Assembly (NCBI GenBank): GCA_963669405.2
Contig: CAXXHF010000002.1
Coordinates: 2,356,001-2,420,000 of the forward strand
Reading direction: 5' to 3'
DNA from: Aureisphaera sp963669405
GTDB taxonomy: Bacteria > Bacteroidota > Bacteroidia > Flavobacteriales > Flavobacteriaceae
DNA: 64,000 nucleotides
In this document: positions 43,622-52,843 of the stretch, piece after piece
How the letters are laid out: each line of letters begins with the position of its first letter
How positions within the stretch are numbered: position 1 is the stretch's first letter
Notes under the pieces: model-generated
Databases searched by the model: none
What the model was told of the DNA's origin: nothing
Seen by the model: only the letters and a program-made list of their open reading frames with translations
Position numbers and translations under genes: made by a program

Positions 43622-44854
43622 ATGGAAAATTTAGCGTTGATCGAATCATTTTCAGAGTTCAAAGATGACAAGATGATAGACAGGGTAACGCTTATGGCGA
43701 TACTGGAAGATGTTTTTAGAAATGCACTGAAGAAGAAGTATGGAAGTGATGACAATTTCGATATCATTATAAACCCCGATAAAGGGGATTTGGAGATTTG
43801 GAGAAACCGTATCGTAGTAGCTGATGGTGAAGTGGAAGATCCTAACGAAGAAATTTCATTGAGTGAAGCACGTAAAATAGAAGATGACTTTGAAGTAGGT
43901 GAAGATGTGTCTGAGGAGGTAAAACTTATCGATCTTGGACGTCGTTCCATTTTGGCACTACGTCAAAATCTTATTTCTAAGATTCATGAACATGACAATA
44001 CCAATATCTATAAACAATTCAAAGAATTGGAAGGAGACATATATACGGCAGAAGTACATCATATTCGTCACCGAGCTGTTATTTTGTTAGATGATGAAGG
44101 GAATGAAATTATCCTTCCTAAAGACAAGCAAATTCCATCCGATTTCTTCAGAAAAGGAGATAATGTTCGTGGTATTATAGAGAGTGTAGAGCTCAAAGGA
44201 AACAAACCATCCATTATTATGTCTCGTGCAAATCCATTGTTCTTGGAGAAATTGTTTGAGCAGGAAATCCCTGAGGTATTTGATGGATTGATCAATGTAA
44301 AGAAGGTAGTGCGAATCCCTGGGGAAAAAGCCAAAGTGGCTGTAGATTCCTATGATGATCGTATTGATCCAGTTGGAGCTTGTGTAGGAATGAAAGGTTC
44401 CCGTATTCATGGTATCGTACGTGAGTTGGGGAATGAGAATATCGATGTAATCAATTACACCAATAACCTTAACCTTTTTATTACACGTGCATTAAGCCCT
44501 GCTAAAGTAACTTCTATTAATATTGATGAAGAAACCAAACGTGCAGAAGTGATTTTAAAGCCAGAAGAGGTGTCTAAGGCCATTGGTCGTGGTGGACACA
44601 ATATCCGTTTGGCAGGACAATTAACGGGTTACGAAATCGATGTCCTTCGTGAAGGTGCAGAAGAAGATGTGGAGCTAACAGAATTTAGTGATGAAATCGA
44701 AGAATGGATCATTCAAGAGTTCAAAAAGATAGGTTTGGACACCGCCAAAAGTGTATTGGAAAAAGATATTGCCTTCTTGGTGAATAGTACAGACCTAGAA
44801 GAAGAGACCGTTCAGGAAGTGGTCAACATATTAAAAGAAGAATTTGAAGAGTAG
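43622..44854 (+). CDS. nusA: Transcription termination/antitermination factor NusA
   Basis: 410 residues, the short form without the C-terminal acidic repeats of E. coli NusA. N-terminal RNA-polymerase-binding domain (ALIESFSEFKDDKMIDR), S1 domain (GDIYTAEVHHIRHRAVIL), then two KH domains (PVGACVGMKGSRIHGIVREL and SKAIGRGGHNIRLAGQLTGY). It modulates pausing and termination, so a terminator-like leader in its own operon could be part of an autoregulatory loop. Confidence 0.97.
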   Translation: MENLALIESFSEFKDDKMIDRVTLMAILEDVFRNALKKKYGSDDNFDIIINPDKGDLEIWRNRIVVADGEVEDPNEEISLSEARKIEDDFEVGEDVSEEVKLIDLGRRSILALRQNLISKIHEHDNTNIYKQFKELEGDIYTAEVHHIRHRAVILLDDEGNEIILPKDKQIPSDFFRKGDNVRGIIESVELKGNKPSIIMSRANPLFLEKLFEQEIPEVFDGLINVKKVVRIPGEKAKVAVDSYDDRIDPVGACVGMKGSRIHGIVRELGNENIDVINYTNNLNLFITRALSPAKVTSINIDEETKRAEVILKPEEVSKAIGRGGHNIRLAGQLTGYEIDVLREGAEEDVELTEFSDEIEEWIIQEFKKIGLDTAKSVLEKDIAFLVNSTDLEEETVQEVVNILKEEFEE

Positions 44855-44914
44855 TCGAAAGTTTAACTACTTTTACGATTCAATAATATATAAAGAATAA
44901 TACGAAAGCAGTTT

Positions 44915-47665
44915 ATGGCTGAAGTTAAAACAATGAGGCTTAGTAAAGTACTAAGGGAATTCAACATCTCGCTGGATCGTGCCGTGGAGCATTTGGCTTC
45001 ACATGGATACGATGTCGAAGCACGTCCTACTACAAAAATCAGTGATGCGGAATACCAAGTACTTTTCGACGAATTTCAAACCGACAAGAGTAAAAAGGTT
45101 GCTTCCAAAGAAGTAGGAGAAGAAAAGCGGAAGGAGAAAGAAGAACTTCGTTTGGCTCGTGAAAAGGAGCTGGAAGAAAAACAACCCGAGTCTCGTGTTA
45201 TTAAAGCCGAAGCTAAGCTGGAAGGACCTAAACAGGTCGGTAAGATAGATTTGGAGCCAAAGGCTAAGAAGGAAGAAGTAGAAGAAGAAGCTCCAAAAGA
45301 AGAGAAGGTTGAAGAGGCTCCTGTTGTTGAGGAGAAGCCTGTAGCTAAGAAAGAGGAAGAACCCAAGAAAGAAGAAGTACAGAAGAAGGAAGAGGTACAA
45401 GAGAAGAAGGAAGTTGTAAAGGAGGAAAAGCCTAAGAAGGAGGAGAAGCCTGTAGCTAAGAAAGAGGAAGAACCCAAGAAAGAGGAAGAAGTTAAAGCTG
45501 ATCCTGAAGTTTCTAAAGGACCAGAAAAGGTAAAGACCCAATACAAAAAACTGGATGGGCCAAAATTTACTGGGAATAAGATTGACCTTTCCAAATTCAA
45601 AAAACCCGAGAAAAAGAAAGATCCTAAAAAGGATGAGAAAAAAGGCGAGAAGAAAGGAAAACGTCGTAGGATAAGTAAAGGGCCTTCTCAATCCGGAGGT
45701 AATAACTTCAGGGATAATAGAGGAAGAGGTAAAGGCCGTACGCATGTTCCCAAAGAAGAGCCTAGTGAAGAAGAAGTGCAAAAGCAGGTTCGGGAAACTT
45801 TAGAAAAATTACAAGGGAAATCTTCTAAAGGAAAAGGAGCTAAATATCGTAGGGAAAAGCGAGATATCCACCGCCAAAAGACAGAAGACGAATTGGCACA
45901 GTTGGATGCTGAAAGTAAGATACTTAAAGTTACAGAATTTGTAACCGTAAGTGAGGTTGCAACTATGATGAATGTTCCTGTAACACAAGTGATCTCTGCT
46001 TGTATGTCCTTAGGGATGATGGTAACCATGAACCAGCGTTTGGATGCAGAAACCCTTAGTATAGTGGCAGATGAATTCGGCTTTACTGTAGAGTTTGTGA
46101 CAGCAGACATCGAAGAAGCTATCCAAGAGGTAGAGGATAATCCAGAAGATTTAGTGACACGAGCACCTATTGTTACCGTAATGGGGCATGTGGATCATGG
46201 AAAAACTTCTTTGTTGGATTACATTCGTGAAGAAAATGTAATTGCCGGTGAATCTGGTGGAATTACACAACATATAGGAGCCTATGGAGTTACCTTAGAA
46301 AGTGGGCAAAAAATTGCTTTCTTAGATACACCGGGACACGAAGCGTTTACAGCAATGCGTGCCCGTGGGGCTCAGGTTACTGACTTGGCAATTATTGTGG
46401 TTGCGGCAGATGATGATATCATGCCTCAGACTAAAGAGGCCATTTCGCATGCTCAGGCTGCAGGAGTGCCAATTGTTTTTGCCATCAACAAAATTGATAA
46501 ACCCACTGCAAACCCTGATAAGATTAAAGAAGGGTTGGCAGCAATGAACCTTCTGGTAGAAGATTGGGGAGGTAAAATCCAATCCCACGATATCTCTGCT
46601 AAAACAGGTCAAGGTGTAAATGAACTTCTAGAAAAAGTATTGCTGGAAGCTGAGCTATTGGAGCTAAAAGCCAATCCGGATAAAGTAGCTAATGGAACCG
46701 TTGTGGAAGCTTTCTTGGACAAAGGACGAGGGTATGTTTCTACAATCTTGGTTCAAGGTGGTACACTTAAGATTGGAGATTATGTATTAGCTGGGCAACA
46801 CAGTGGTAAAGTAAAAGCCATGCATGATGAGCGTGGTAAAAAGATAAAAGAGGCTGGGCCTTCTACGCCGGTTTCAATCCTTGGATTGGACGGTGCGCCA
46901 CAAGCTGGTGATAAGTTTAGTGTGTTTGATGATGAACGTGAGGCAAAAGATATTGCCAACAAGCGAACTCAATTACAACGAGAACAAAGCGTACGTACCC
47001 AACGTCATATTACATTAGATGAAATAGGACGTCGTATTGCTCTAGGAGATTTCAAGGAACTAAACATTATCCTGAAAGGGGATGTGGATGGATCAGTAGA
47101 AGCCTTAACAGATTCTTTCTTGAAACTTTCTACAGAAGAAATTCAAGTAAATATCATTCACAAAGGAGTAGGTGCAATTACCGAAAGTGATGTTTTATTG
47201 GCATCTGCATCAGATGCTGTTGTGATTGGATTTAATGTACGCCCTATGGGGAATGCTCGTCAGTTGGCAGATAAAGAAGAAATCGATATCCGAATGTATT
47301 CTATTATCTATGATGCCATTAATGACTTGAAAGATGCTATGGAAGGTATGCTATCTCCAGAGATGAAAGAAGAGATCACTGGTTCTGCAGAAATCCGTGA
47401 AACCTTTAAGATTTCTAAGATTGGAACCATTGCTGGATGTATGGTTACAAATGGGAAGATTTTCCGAAATTCCGGTATCCGTTTAATTCGCGAAGGGGTG
47501 GTTGTATTTACAGGAGAGTTGGCTTCCTTAAAGCGATTTAAGGATGATGTTAAAGAAGTCTCCAAAGGATACGATTGTGGTATGCAGGTTAAAAACTACA
47601 ACGATATTAAAGAAGGTGATATCCTAGAAGCTTTCCAGGAAGTTGCAGTTAAGAAGAAGCTATAA
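44915..47665 (+). CDS. infB: Translation initiation factor IF-2
   Basis: 916 residues. N-terminal IF2_N-like start (MRLSKVLREFNISLDRAVEH), then a long Lys/Glu-rich linker (about 50-330), a second IF2_N segment (ILKVTEFVTVSEVATMMNVP), and the GTPase with P-loop GHVDHGKTS at 424-432, DTPGHEAF, and NKID. Beta-barrel and C-terminal domains follow to SKGYDCGMQVKNYNDIKEGD. It delivers initiator tRNA to the ribosome. The linker carries an exact 44-bp internal repeat. Last gene of the operon, with a strong terminator. Confidence 0.97.
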   Translation: MAEVKTMRLSKVLREFNISLDRAVEHLASHGYDVEARPTTKISDAEYQVLFDEFQTDKSKKVASKEVGEEKRKEKEELRLAREKELEEKQPESRVIKAEAKLEGPKQVGKIDLEPKAKKEEVEEEAPKEEKVEEAPVVEEKPVAKKEEEPKKEEVQKKEEVQEKKEVVKEEKPKKEEKPVAKKEEEPKKEEEVKADPEVSKGPEKVKTQYKKLDGPKFTGNKIDLSKFKKPEKKKDPKKDEKKGEKKGKRRRISKGPSQSGGNNFRDNRGRGKGRTHVPKEEPSEEEVQKQVRETLEKLQGKSSKGKGAKYRREKRDIHRQKTEDELAQLDAESKILKVTEFVTVSEVATMMNVPVTQVISACMSLGMMVTMNQRLDAETLSIVADEFGFTVEFVTADIEEAIQEVEDNPEDLVTRAPIVTVMGHVDHGKTSLLDYIREENVIAGESGGITQHIGAYGVTLESGQKIAFLDTPGHEAFTAMRARGAQVTDLAIIVVAADDDIMPQTKEAISHAQAAGVPIVFAINKIDKPTANPDKIKEGLAAMNLLVEDWGGKIQSHDISAKTGQGVNELLEKVLLEAELLELKANPDKVANGTVVEAFLDKGRGYVSTILVQGGTLKIGDYVLAGQHSGKVKAMHDERGKKIKEAGPSTPVSILGLDGAPQAGDKFSVFDDEREAKDIANKRTQLQREQSVRTQRHITLDEIGRRIALGDFKELNIILKGDVDGSVEALTDSFLKLSTEEIQVNIIHKGVGAITESDVLLASASDAVVIGFNVRPMGNARQLADKEEIDIRMYSIIYDAINDLKDAMEGMLSPEMKEEITGSAEIRETFKISKIGTIAGCMVTNGKIFRNSGIRLIREGVVVFTGELASLKRFKDDVKEVSKGYDCGMQVKNYNDIKEGDILEAFQEVAVKKKL
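45329..45483 (+). repeat. Exact 44-bp direct repeat within the IF-2 linker
   Basis: 45329-45372 and 45440-45483 are identical, 111 bp apart, encoding EEKPVAKKEEEPKKE each time. Exact identity at third positions shows a recent duplication or gene-conversion event. The linker is flexible, so length changes are probably tolerated. Confidence 0.85.
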
Positions 47666-47682
47666 TTTTATATTTAAACAAT

Positions 47683-47717
47683 AAAAAAAGAGCGACCAAA
47701 TGGTCGCTCTTTTTTTA
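47683..47717. terminator. Bidirectional terminator after infB
   Basis: AGAGCGACC / GGTCGCTCT with flanking A7 (47683-47689) and T-run to 47717. Serves infB and, on the other strand, the SPOR gene ending at 47799. Confidence 0.88.
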
Positions 47718-47798
47718 TGAACTTAATTGGTTCTATTTTATAAATAGCAAGTGTTGTTTGGGTTATACAATCTCAATACATAACCCAAAAAAATAAAT

Positions 47799-48197
47799 CT
47801 ATTTTTTGTTCGGCTGTAAAATAAAGGCCGTCGGGAAATTTCGGTGTATCTCCAAGAGCGCCCTATCTGCTTCAATACGAGAAGTATAATTACCTACCCA
47901 AACCTTGTAGTTGGGGGTTTCGTACTCTATGGACGCAGGCCATTCTGCATACTTATTCCGGTAGTTTTGAATTACCGAATTGGCTCTATTTAAGCTACCA
48001 TAATATAATTGAATGGTGTACCCATCAGTAAGTTCATTGTCCTGCTCCATGTCTTTTTTTAATTCTAGGAGCTGTGGAATTTTTTCATCTTGGTTTACGG
48101 TAACAGTAGCTGTTTGAGCTGTTATCGAAAAAGAAAACACAGCGGTGAATATGGTAAAAACCAATCCCTTAAATATATTTTGAAAAGCAATCATCAT
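47799..48197 (-). CDS. Exported SPOR-domain protein
   Basis: 132 residues from the ATG at 48195-48197 (an adjacent ATG follows). Signal peptide ends FSFSITAQ. Residues about 60-128 form a SPOR domain (YTIQLYYGSLNRANSVIQNY, YKVWVGNYTSRIEADRALLE), which binds glycan strands lacking stem peptides, often at division sites. Whether it is anchored is unclear: no lipobox and no second membrane segment. Monocistronic and divergent from the respiratory operon. Confidence 0.88.
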   Translation of the reverse strand: MMIAFQNIFKGLVFTIFTAVFSFSITAQTATVTVNQDEKIPQLLELKKDMEQDNELTDGYTIQLYYGSLNRANSVIQNYRNKYAEWPASIEYETPNYKVWVGNYTSRIEADRALLEIHRNFPTAFILQPNKK

Positions 48198-48314
48198 CTT
48201 TCTTTTTTGCAAATGTAAATCTAAATAACTTTTTAAGGCCGTCATTTATTATTTAGAATTGGTATAAATTAGGTTTAACAGTTTATTTGGATTTCTAAAA
48301 TCGACTTTATGACG

Positions 48315-48322
48315 TACTTTTG
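48315..48322 (+). promoter_or_regulatory. -7 promoter element of the act-cox respiratory operon
   Basis: TACTTTTG matches TAnnTTTG exactly; a TTG lies at 48287-48289, 25 nt upstream, longer than the preferred spacing. Start expected near 48329. Confidence 0.5.
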
Positions 48323-48416
48323 CACAGTTATTTGAGGCACGTGTAAATTGTTCAAAAACACAACTATTTATAACCAATTGCGTGCCAAACTTATGGATAA
48401 TAATATAACCGATCGT

Positions 48417-49718
48417 ATGGAAAAGGTACCTTACCGAAATCTACCCACAAAATGGTCATTTATAGCGTTAGTTTTCTTGCTAACCGTTTCTTTCTCCCAA
48501 AGCAATTATGCTTCTACTGGTTTTCTGCCTACTCAGGCAGTAGATACGGCTGCTGGCGAAAAGTTGTTTAAGGCTAATTGTGCGGCTTGTCACAAGTTGT
48601 ATAAAAAAGCTACGGGACCTGCCTTGTTTGAGGTGGGAGATAAGTACGATCGTGAGTGGTTGTTCAAATGGATTAAAAACAGCCAGGATTTGGTGAAGTC
48701 TGGAGATGCTTTAGCGGTAAAGCTTTTTGAAGAAAACAATCAGTCGGTCATGACGGCCTTCCCAACCTTGACCAATGAGGATATAGATAATATTCTTGCT
48801 TACACATATACAAAAAAGAAAACAGTAGTTCTCCCTGAAGGAGATACTGCTTCTACTGATGGAGAAGGTGGAATTTCCAATAACATCATCTTGGCCATTC
48901 TTGCTTTGATGTTCTTCATGTTGGTCATTGTTTTATTCTTGGTGAACAAGACCTTAAGACGATTTGCCGAAGCGCAAGGTGTTCAGGTGGAAGAGAAAGA
49001 AAAAGGAACTCCAATCTGGAAAGCATTTGTAGAGAACCAATTCTTAGTATTGGTAACATCAATTTTCTTGCTGTTAAGTGCAGGATATTTTGCATATGGA
49101 TGGATGATGCAGGTAGGTGTAGATCAAGGATACGCTCCAGTGCAGCCTATTCACTATTCACATAGAATCCATGCAGGTGTTAATGAGATAGATTGTAACT
49201 ATTGCCACAGTTCGGCTCGAAAGAGTAAAACTTCGGGGATTCCTTCTTTGAATGTTTGTATGAACTGTCATAAGACTATTGCTGAGGTGGCTGAAACAAC
49301 TCAAGCTGAAGGCCAAAATGAATATGGTGTAGATTACAATGCGGAGATTCAAAAATTGTATGCAGCGGTAGGATGGGATGAGGCAACTCAGGCTTATACA
49401 GGTGAAGAAAAACCCGTAAAATGGGTTCGTATCCATAACCTTCCAGATTTTGCATACTTCAATCACTCGCAACACGTAACGGTTGCTGGGGTAGAGTGTC
49501 AGACCTGTCATGGAACGGTAGAAGAAATGGAGATCATGGAACAACATGCTCCATTAACTATGGGATGGTGTATCAACTGTCACAGAGAAACCAATGTAAA
49601 TGTAGCAGACAACGAATACTACGAGAAGATTCATGAAGAACTTTCTAAGAAGTACGGAAAAGACAAGTTAACAGCTGCCGAAATGGGTGGTCTGGAATGT
49701 GGAAAGTGTCACTACTAA
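48417..49718 (+). CDS. actA: Alternative complex III subunit ActA, multihaem cytochrome c
   Basis: 433 residues from ATG 48417 (MEKVPYRNLPTKWSFIALVF), which directly precedes the signal sequence; ATG 48393 is an alternative. Six CxxCH haem sites are visible: CAACH, CNYCH, CMNCH, CQTCH, CINCH and CGKCH. The first belongs to an N-terminal monohaem domain (residues about 45-125), followed by two membrane helices and the pentahaem domain of ActA. The extra fused monohaem domain is usual in Bacteroidota. It accepts electrons from ActB and passes them toward ActE or the oxidase on the periplasmic side. Confidence 0.94.
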   Translation: MEKVPYRNLPTKWSFIALVFLLTVSFSQSNYASTGFLPTQAVDTAAGEKLFKANCAACHKLYKKATGPALFEVGDKYDREWLFKWIKNSQDLVKSGDALAVKLFEENNQSVMTAFPTLTNEDIDNILAYTYTKKKTVVLPEGDTASTDGEGGISNNIILAILALMFFMLVIVLFLVNKTLRRFAEAQGVQVEEKEKGTPIWKAFVENQFLVLVTSIFLLLSAGYFAYGWMMQVGVDQGYAPVQPIHYSHRIHAGVNEIDCNYCHSSARKSKTSGIPSLNVCMNCHKTIAEVAETTQAEGQNEYGVDYNAEIQKLYAAVGWDEATQAYTGEEKPVKWVRIHNLPDFAYFNHSQHVTVAGVECQTCHGTVEEMEIMEQHAPLTMGWCINCHRETNVNVADNEYYEKIHEELSKKYGKDKLTAAEMGGLECGKCHY

Positions 49719-49750
49719 TTTAATCTTGAATATTATTTTATAATTATAAT

Positions 49751-52700
49751 ATGGCATCAAACAAGAAATACTGGAAAAGTGTTGAAGAGCTAAACGAGAA
49801 TAGCTCTATTGTTGAGACGCTACGACAAAACGAATTTGTAGAGCCCATTCCTACGGATGATTTTTTGGGTGACAAAGAAACGTTGGAAGCATCTTCAACC
49901 ACACGTCGCGATTTCTTAAAATATGTTGGATTTACTACAGCTGCAGCTTCTTTGGCTGCTTGTGAAGGTCCAGTAATCAAATCCATTCCTTATGTGGTGG
50001 CTCCAGACGAAATTGTTCCTGGTGTAGCAAATTACTATGCCACTTCAATTGCAGATGGATTCGATTTTGCTAATGTCTTGGTGAAAACCCGTGAAGGGCG
50101 ACCTATTAAGATAGAGCGAAATGATTTGGCAACACATGGAGGTAGCGTAAATGCACGTGTTCATGCATCTGTACTTTCCATGTATGATAAAGAACGTTTG
50201 CAAGGCCCTAAGGTAAATGGAGCAGATGCTTCATGGGATGAACTTCATGAAGCAGTAGCTCAAGGAATGAATGAGATGGCGGGGAAAGATGTAGTGTTGT
50301 TGACCCAGACTTTTGCAAGTCCTTCTACATCTAAGTTGATTGCCGATTTCAAAACAAAATATCCAAACGTTCGTCATGTTATTTATGATAGCGTTTCTTC
50401 CAGTCATGCTTTAGATGCTTTCCAAGCTAAATATGGAACCCGTGCATTAGCAGACTATGACTTCGCAAAAGCAGAGGTGATTGTTTCTGTTGGGGCAGAT
50501 TTCATTGGAGACTGGCAAGGTGGCGGTTACGAAGCTGGCTATGCAAAAGGGCGTATTCCTAAAGATGGTAAAATGTCTAAGCATTTTCAGTTCGAAGCTA
50601 ATATGACCCTATCTGGTGCTAATGCAGATTTGCGTGTACCTGTAAAGCCTACAGATCAAATAGCAGTACTTAGAGCCCTTATGGGCGGAAGTGCTTCTGG
50701 TTTGGCAGATAACGTAGCTGAAGCTGTTAATAAAGCGAAAGCACAGTTAAATAAAGCCGGGGATAAAGGAGTGATAGTTACTGGAATTCAAGATGTTCAG
50801 TTGCAAACTGATGTGTTGAATTTCAATGAAAATATAGGTAGTGTTGTTATGGACAAAGATCGTCCTAAGATGACTGCCATGGGAAGTGCTTCCGAAGTAA
50901 CCAATGTAATGAATGGTGTTGTAAGTGGAAGTGTGAAAGGATTAATAACAGTAGGTGTGAACCCTGTGTATTCCTTCCCACATGCTGGCTTTGCTGAAGC
51001 TTATGGAAACCTTGAGTTCTCTTTAGCATTTTCAATGAAAGAGGATGAAACTGCTTCCAGAGCAAAGTTGATAGCAGCAACTCCACATTTCTTGGAGTCT
51101 TGGGGTGATGCCCAGTTCAAAAAAGGAACGTATAGTTTGATGCAACCTACCATTCGTCCGTTATTCAATACTCAGCAGTTCCAAGACTGTTTGGTACAGT
51201 GGACCGATAATGGGGATGGGGACTCTTACTACGATTATATTAAAGAAACTTGGAATGCCATTTTAGCAGACGGAGGTTCTTGGAGCCAGGCATTGCACGA
51301 TGGTGTTTACGAAAGTGCTGTTGAAATCACAACAGATGCAGATACAACAGAAACCACAGAATCTTCTACTTCGCATGGTGCATTAAATACTGTAGCGCAA
51401 GGAGGATTGGAGCTTACCCTATATACCAAGACAGGATTGGGAGATGGGCAACAGGCCAACAACCCATGGTTGCAGGAATTGCCTGATCCTATTACAAGGA
51501 CATCTTGGGATAACTACATAACTGTTTCTGCTTCCGATGCAGCAGATATGGCATTGACAAACTGGAATGTAGCTAATGGAGGAATGAATGGTAGCTATGT
51601 AAATGTAAAGATGGGAGATGTTACCATCGAAAAAGTTCCTGTTTTAATTCAACCTGGGCAGGCCAAAGGTTCTATTGGTTTGGCATTAGGTTATGGAAGA
51701 ACAGCTTCTGTTCAATCAGAAATGCAAACAGGGGTTAATGCTTATGCTTTATATAACAACTTCTCTACTACGCAAACAGGAGTGACTCTAGAAAAAGTTT
51801 CTGGAGAGCACGAATTTGCTTGTGTACAGTTGCACAATACCATGATGGGTCGCGATATCATTCGTGAGACCACATTAGAGATATTCAATACCAAAGATGT
51901 ACATGACTGGAACCCAATTCCAGAAGTATCTAAGGATCATCAGGAAATTCCTGTGACTTCCCCAGATGCCGATCTTTGGGATTCGTTTGATCGTTCCATA
52001 GGACATCACTTCAATCTGTCTATAGATTTAAATTCTTGTACAGGTTGTGGAGCTTGTGTTATTGCTTGTCATGCAGAGAACAATGTGCCTGTAGTAGGTA
52101 AAACTGAAATGCGTCGTAGCCGTGATATGCACTGGCTGCGTATTGATAGATATTATTCTTCTGAAGATTCGTTTGCTGCAGATTTTGAGAAGAAAGACAA
52201 CATTTCTGGATTGGGAAGCTCACTTTCAGAGTTTGCCGAAATGGAAGTTGCCGCGGCCAATCCGCAGGTAGCATTCCAGCCAGTAATGTGCCAGCACTGT
52301 AACCATGCTCCATGTGAGACGGTTTGTCCAGTTGCTGCAACATCTCACGGACGTCAGGGTCAGAATCATATGGCTTATAACCGTTGTGTGGGTACACGTT
52401 ACTGTGCAAACAACTGTCCTTATAAAGTACGTCGTTTCAACTGGTTCTTGTATGCAGAAAATGAAGAGTTTGATTATAACATGAACAACGATCTAGGGCG
52501 TATGGTGTTAAATCCAGATGTAGTAGTTCGTTCTCGTGGAGTAATGGAGAAATGTTCCATGTGTATTCAAATGACACAGAAGACCATTTTAGATGCAAAG
52601 CGTGACGGAAGACCTGTGAAGAGCGGCGAGTTTAAGACGGCTTGTTCAGCAGCATGTGAAACAGGAGCTATCAAATTTGGAGATATTAACGATCATCACA

Positions 52701-52813
52701 GTGAGATTTTCGAATTGAAAGAAGACAAACGTATGTATCACTTATTGGAGGCTGTAGGAACCAAACCTAATGTGTTCTATCAGACCAAAGTGAGAAATAC
52801 AAACGAAGCATAA
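49751..52813 (+). CDS. actB: Alternative complex III subunit ActB, iron-sulfur / molybdopterin-like protein
   Basis: 1020 residues. A twin-arginine motif, TTRRDFLKYVGF, at residues 50-61 is followed by a short hydrophobic stretch (TTAAASLAACEGP). Residues 100-720 resemble a molybdopterin oxidoreductase but in this complex the cofactor is absent. From Cys763 (SCTGCGACVIACHAENN) onward come ferredoxin-like clusters: MCQHCNHAPCETVCPV, CVGTRYCANNCPYKVRR and KCSMCIQM. These hold the iron-sulfur clusters that take electrons from quinol. The usual order actA-actB is kept, 32 bp apart. Confidence 0.95.
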   Translation: MASNKKYWKSVEELNENSSIVETLRQNEFVEPIPTDDFLGDKETLEASSTTRRDFLKYVGFTTAAASLAACEGPVIKSIPYVVAPDEIVPGVANYYATSIADGFDFANVLVKTREGRPIKIERNDLATHGGSVNARVHASVLSMYDKERLQGPKVNGADASWDELHEAVAQGMNEMAGKDVVLLTQTFASPSTSKLIADFKTKYPNVRHVIYDSVSSSHALDAFQAKYGTRALADYDFAKAEVIVSVGADFIGDWQGGGYEAGYAKGRIPKDGKMSKHFQFEANMTLSGANADLRVPVKPTDQIAVLRALMGGSASGLADNVAEAVNKAKAQLNKAGDKGVIVTGIQDVQLQTDVLNFNENIGSVVMDKDRPKMTAMGSASEVTNVMNGVVSGSVKGLITVGVNPVYSFPHAGFAEAYGNLEFSLAFSMKEDETASRAKLIAATPHFLESWGDAQFKKGTYSLMQPTIRPLFNTQQFQDCLVQWTDNGDGDSYYDYIKETWNAILADGGSWSQALHDGVYESAVEITTDADTTETTESSTSHGALNTVAQGGLELTLYTKTGLGDGQQANNPWLQELPDPITRTSWDNYITVSASDAADMALTNWNVANGGMNGSYVNVKMGDVTIEKVPVLIQPGQAKGSIGLALGYGRTASVQSEMQTGVNAYALYNNFSTTQTGVTLEKVSGEHEFACVQLHNTMMGRDIIRETTLEIFNTKDVHDWNPIPEVSKDHQEIPVTSPDADLWDSFDRSIGHHFNLSIDLNSCTGCGACVIACHAENNVPVVGKTEMRRSRDMHWLRIDRYYSSEDSFAADFEKKDNISGLGSSLSEFAEMEVAAANPQVAFQPVMCQHCNHAPCETVCPVAATSHGRQGQNHMAYNRCVGTRYCANNCPYKVRRFNWFLYAENEEFDYNMNNDLGRMVLNPDVVVRSRGVMEKCSMCIQMTQKTILDAKRDGRPVKSGEFKTACSAACETGAIKFGDINDHHSEIFELKEDKRMYHLLEAVGTKPNVFYQTKVRNTNEA

Positions 52814-52843
52814 TAATCTAACTAAGAAATTGAATACATAGAT

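Noticed and set aside
44999..45781. 260-codon minus-strand frame opposite infB
   Set aside because: A Leu/Phe-rich shadow of the Lys/Glu-rich IF-2 linker; no stop codons arise because of the biased composition.
48348..48416. Upstream in-frame TTG start for actA
   Set aside because: It adds a hydrophilic extension before the signal sequence; ATG 48417 fits an exported cytochrome better.
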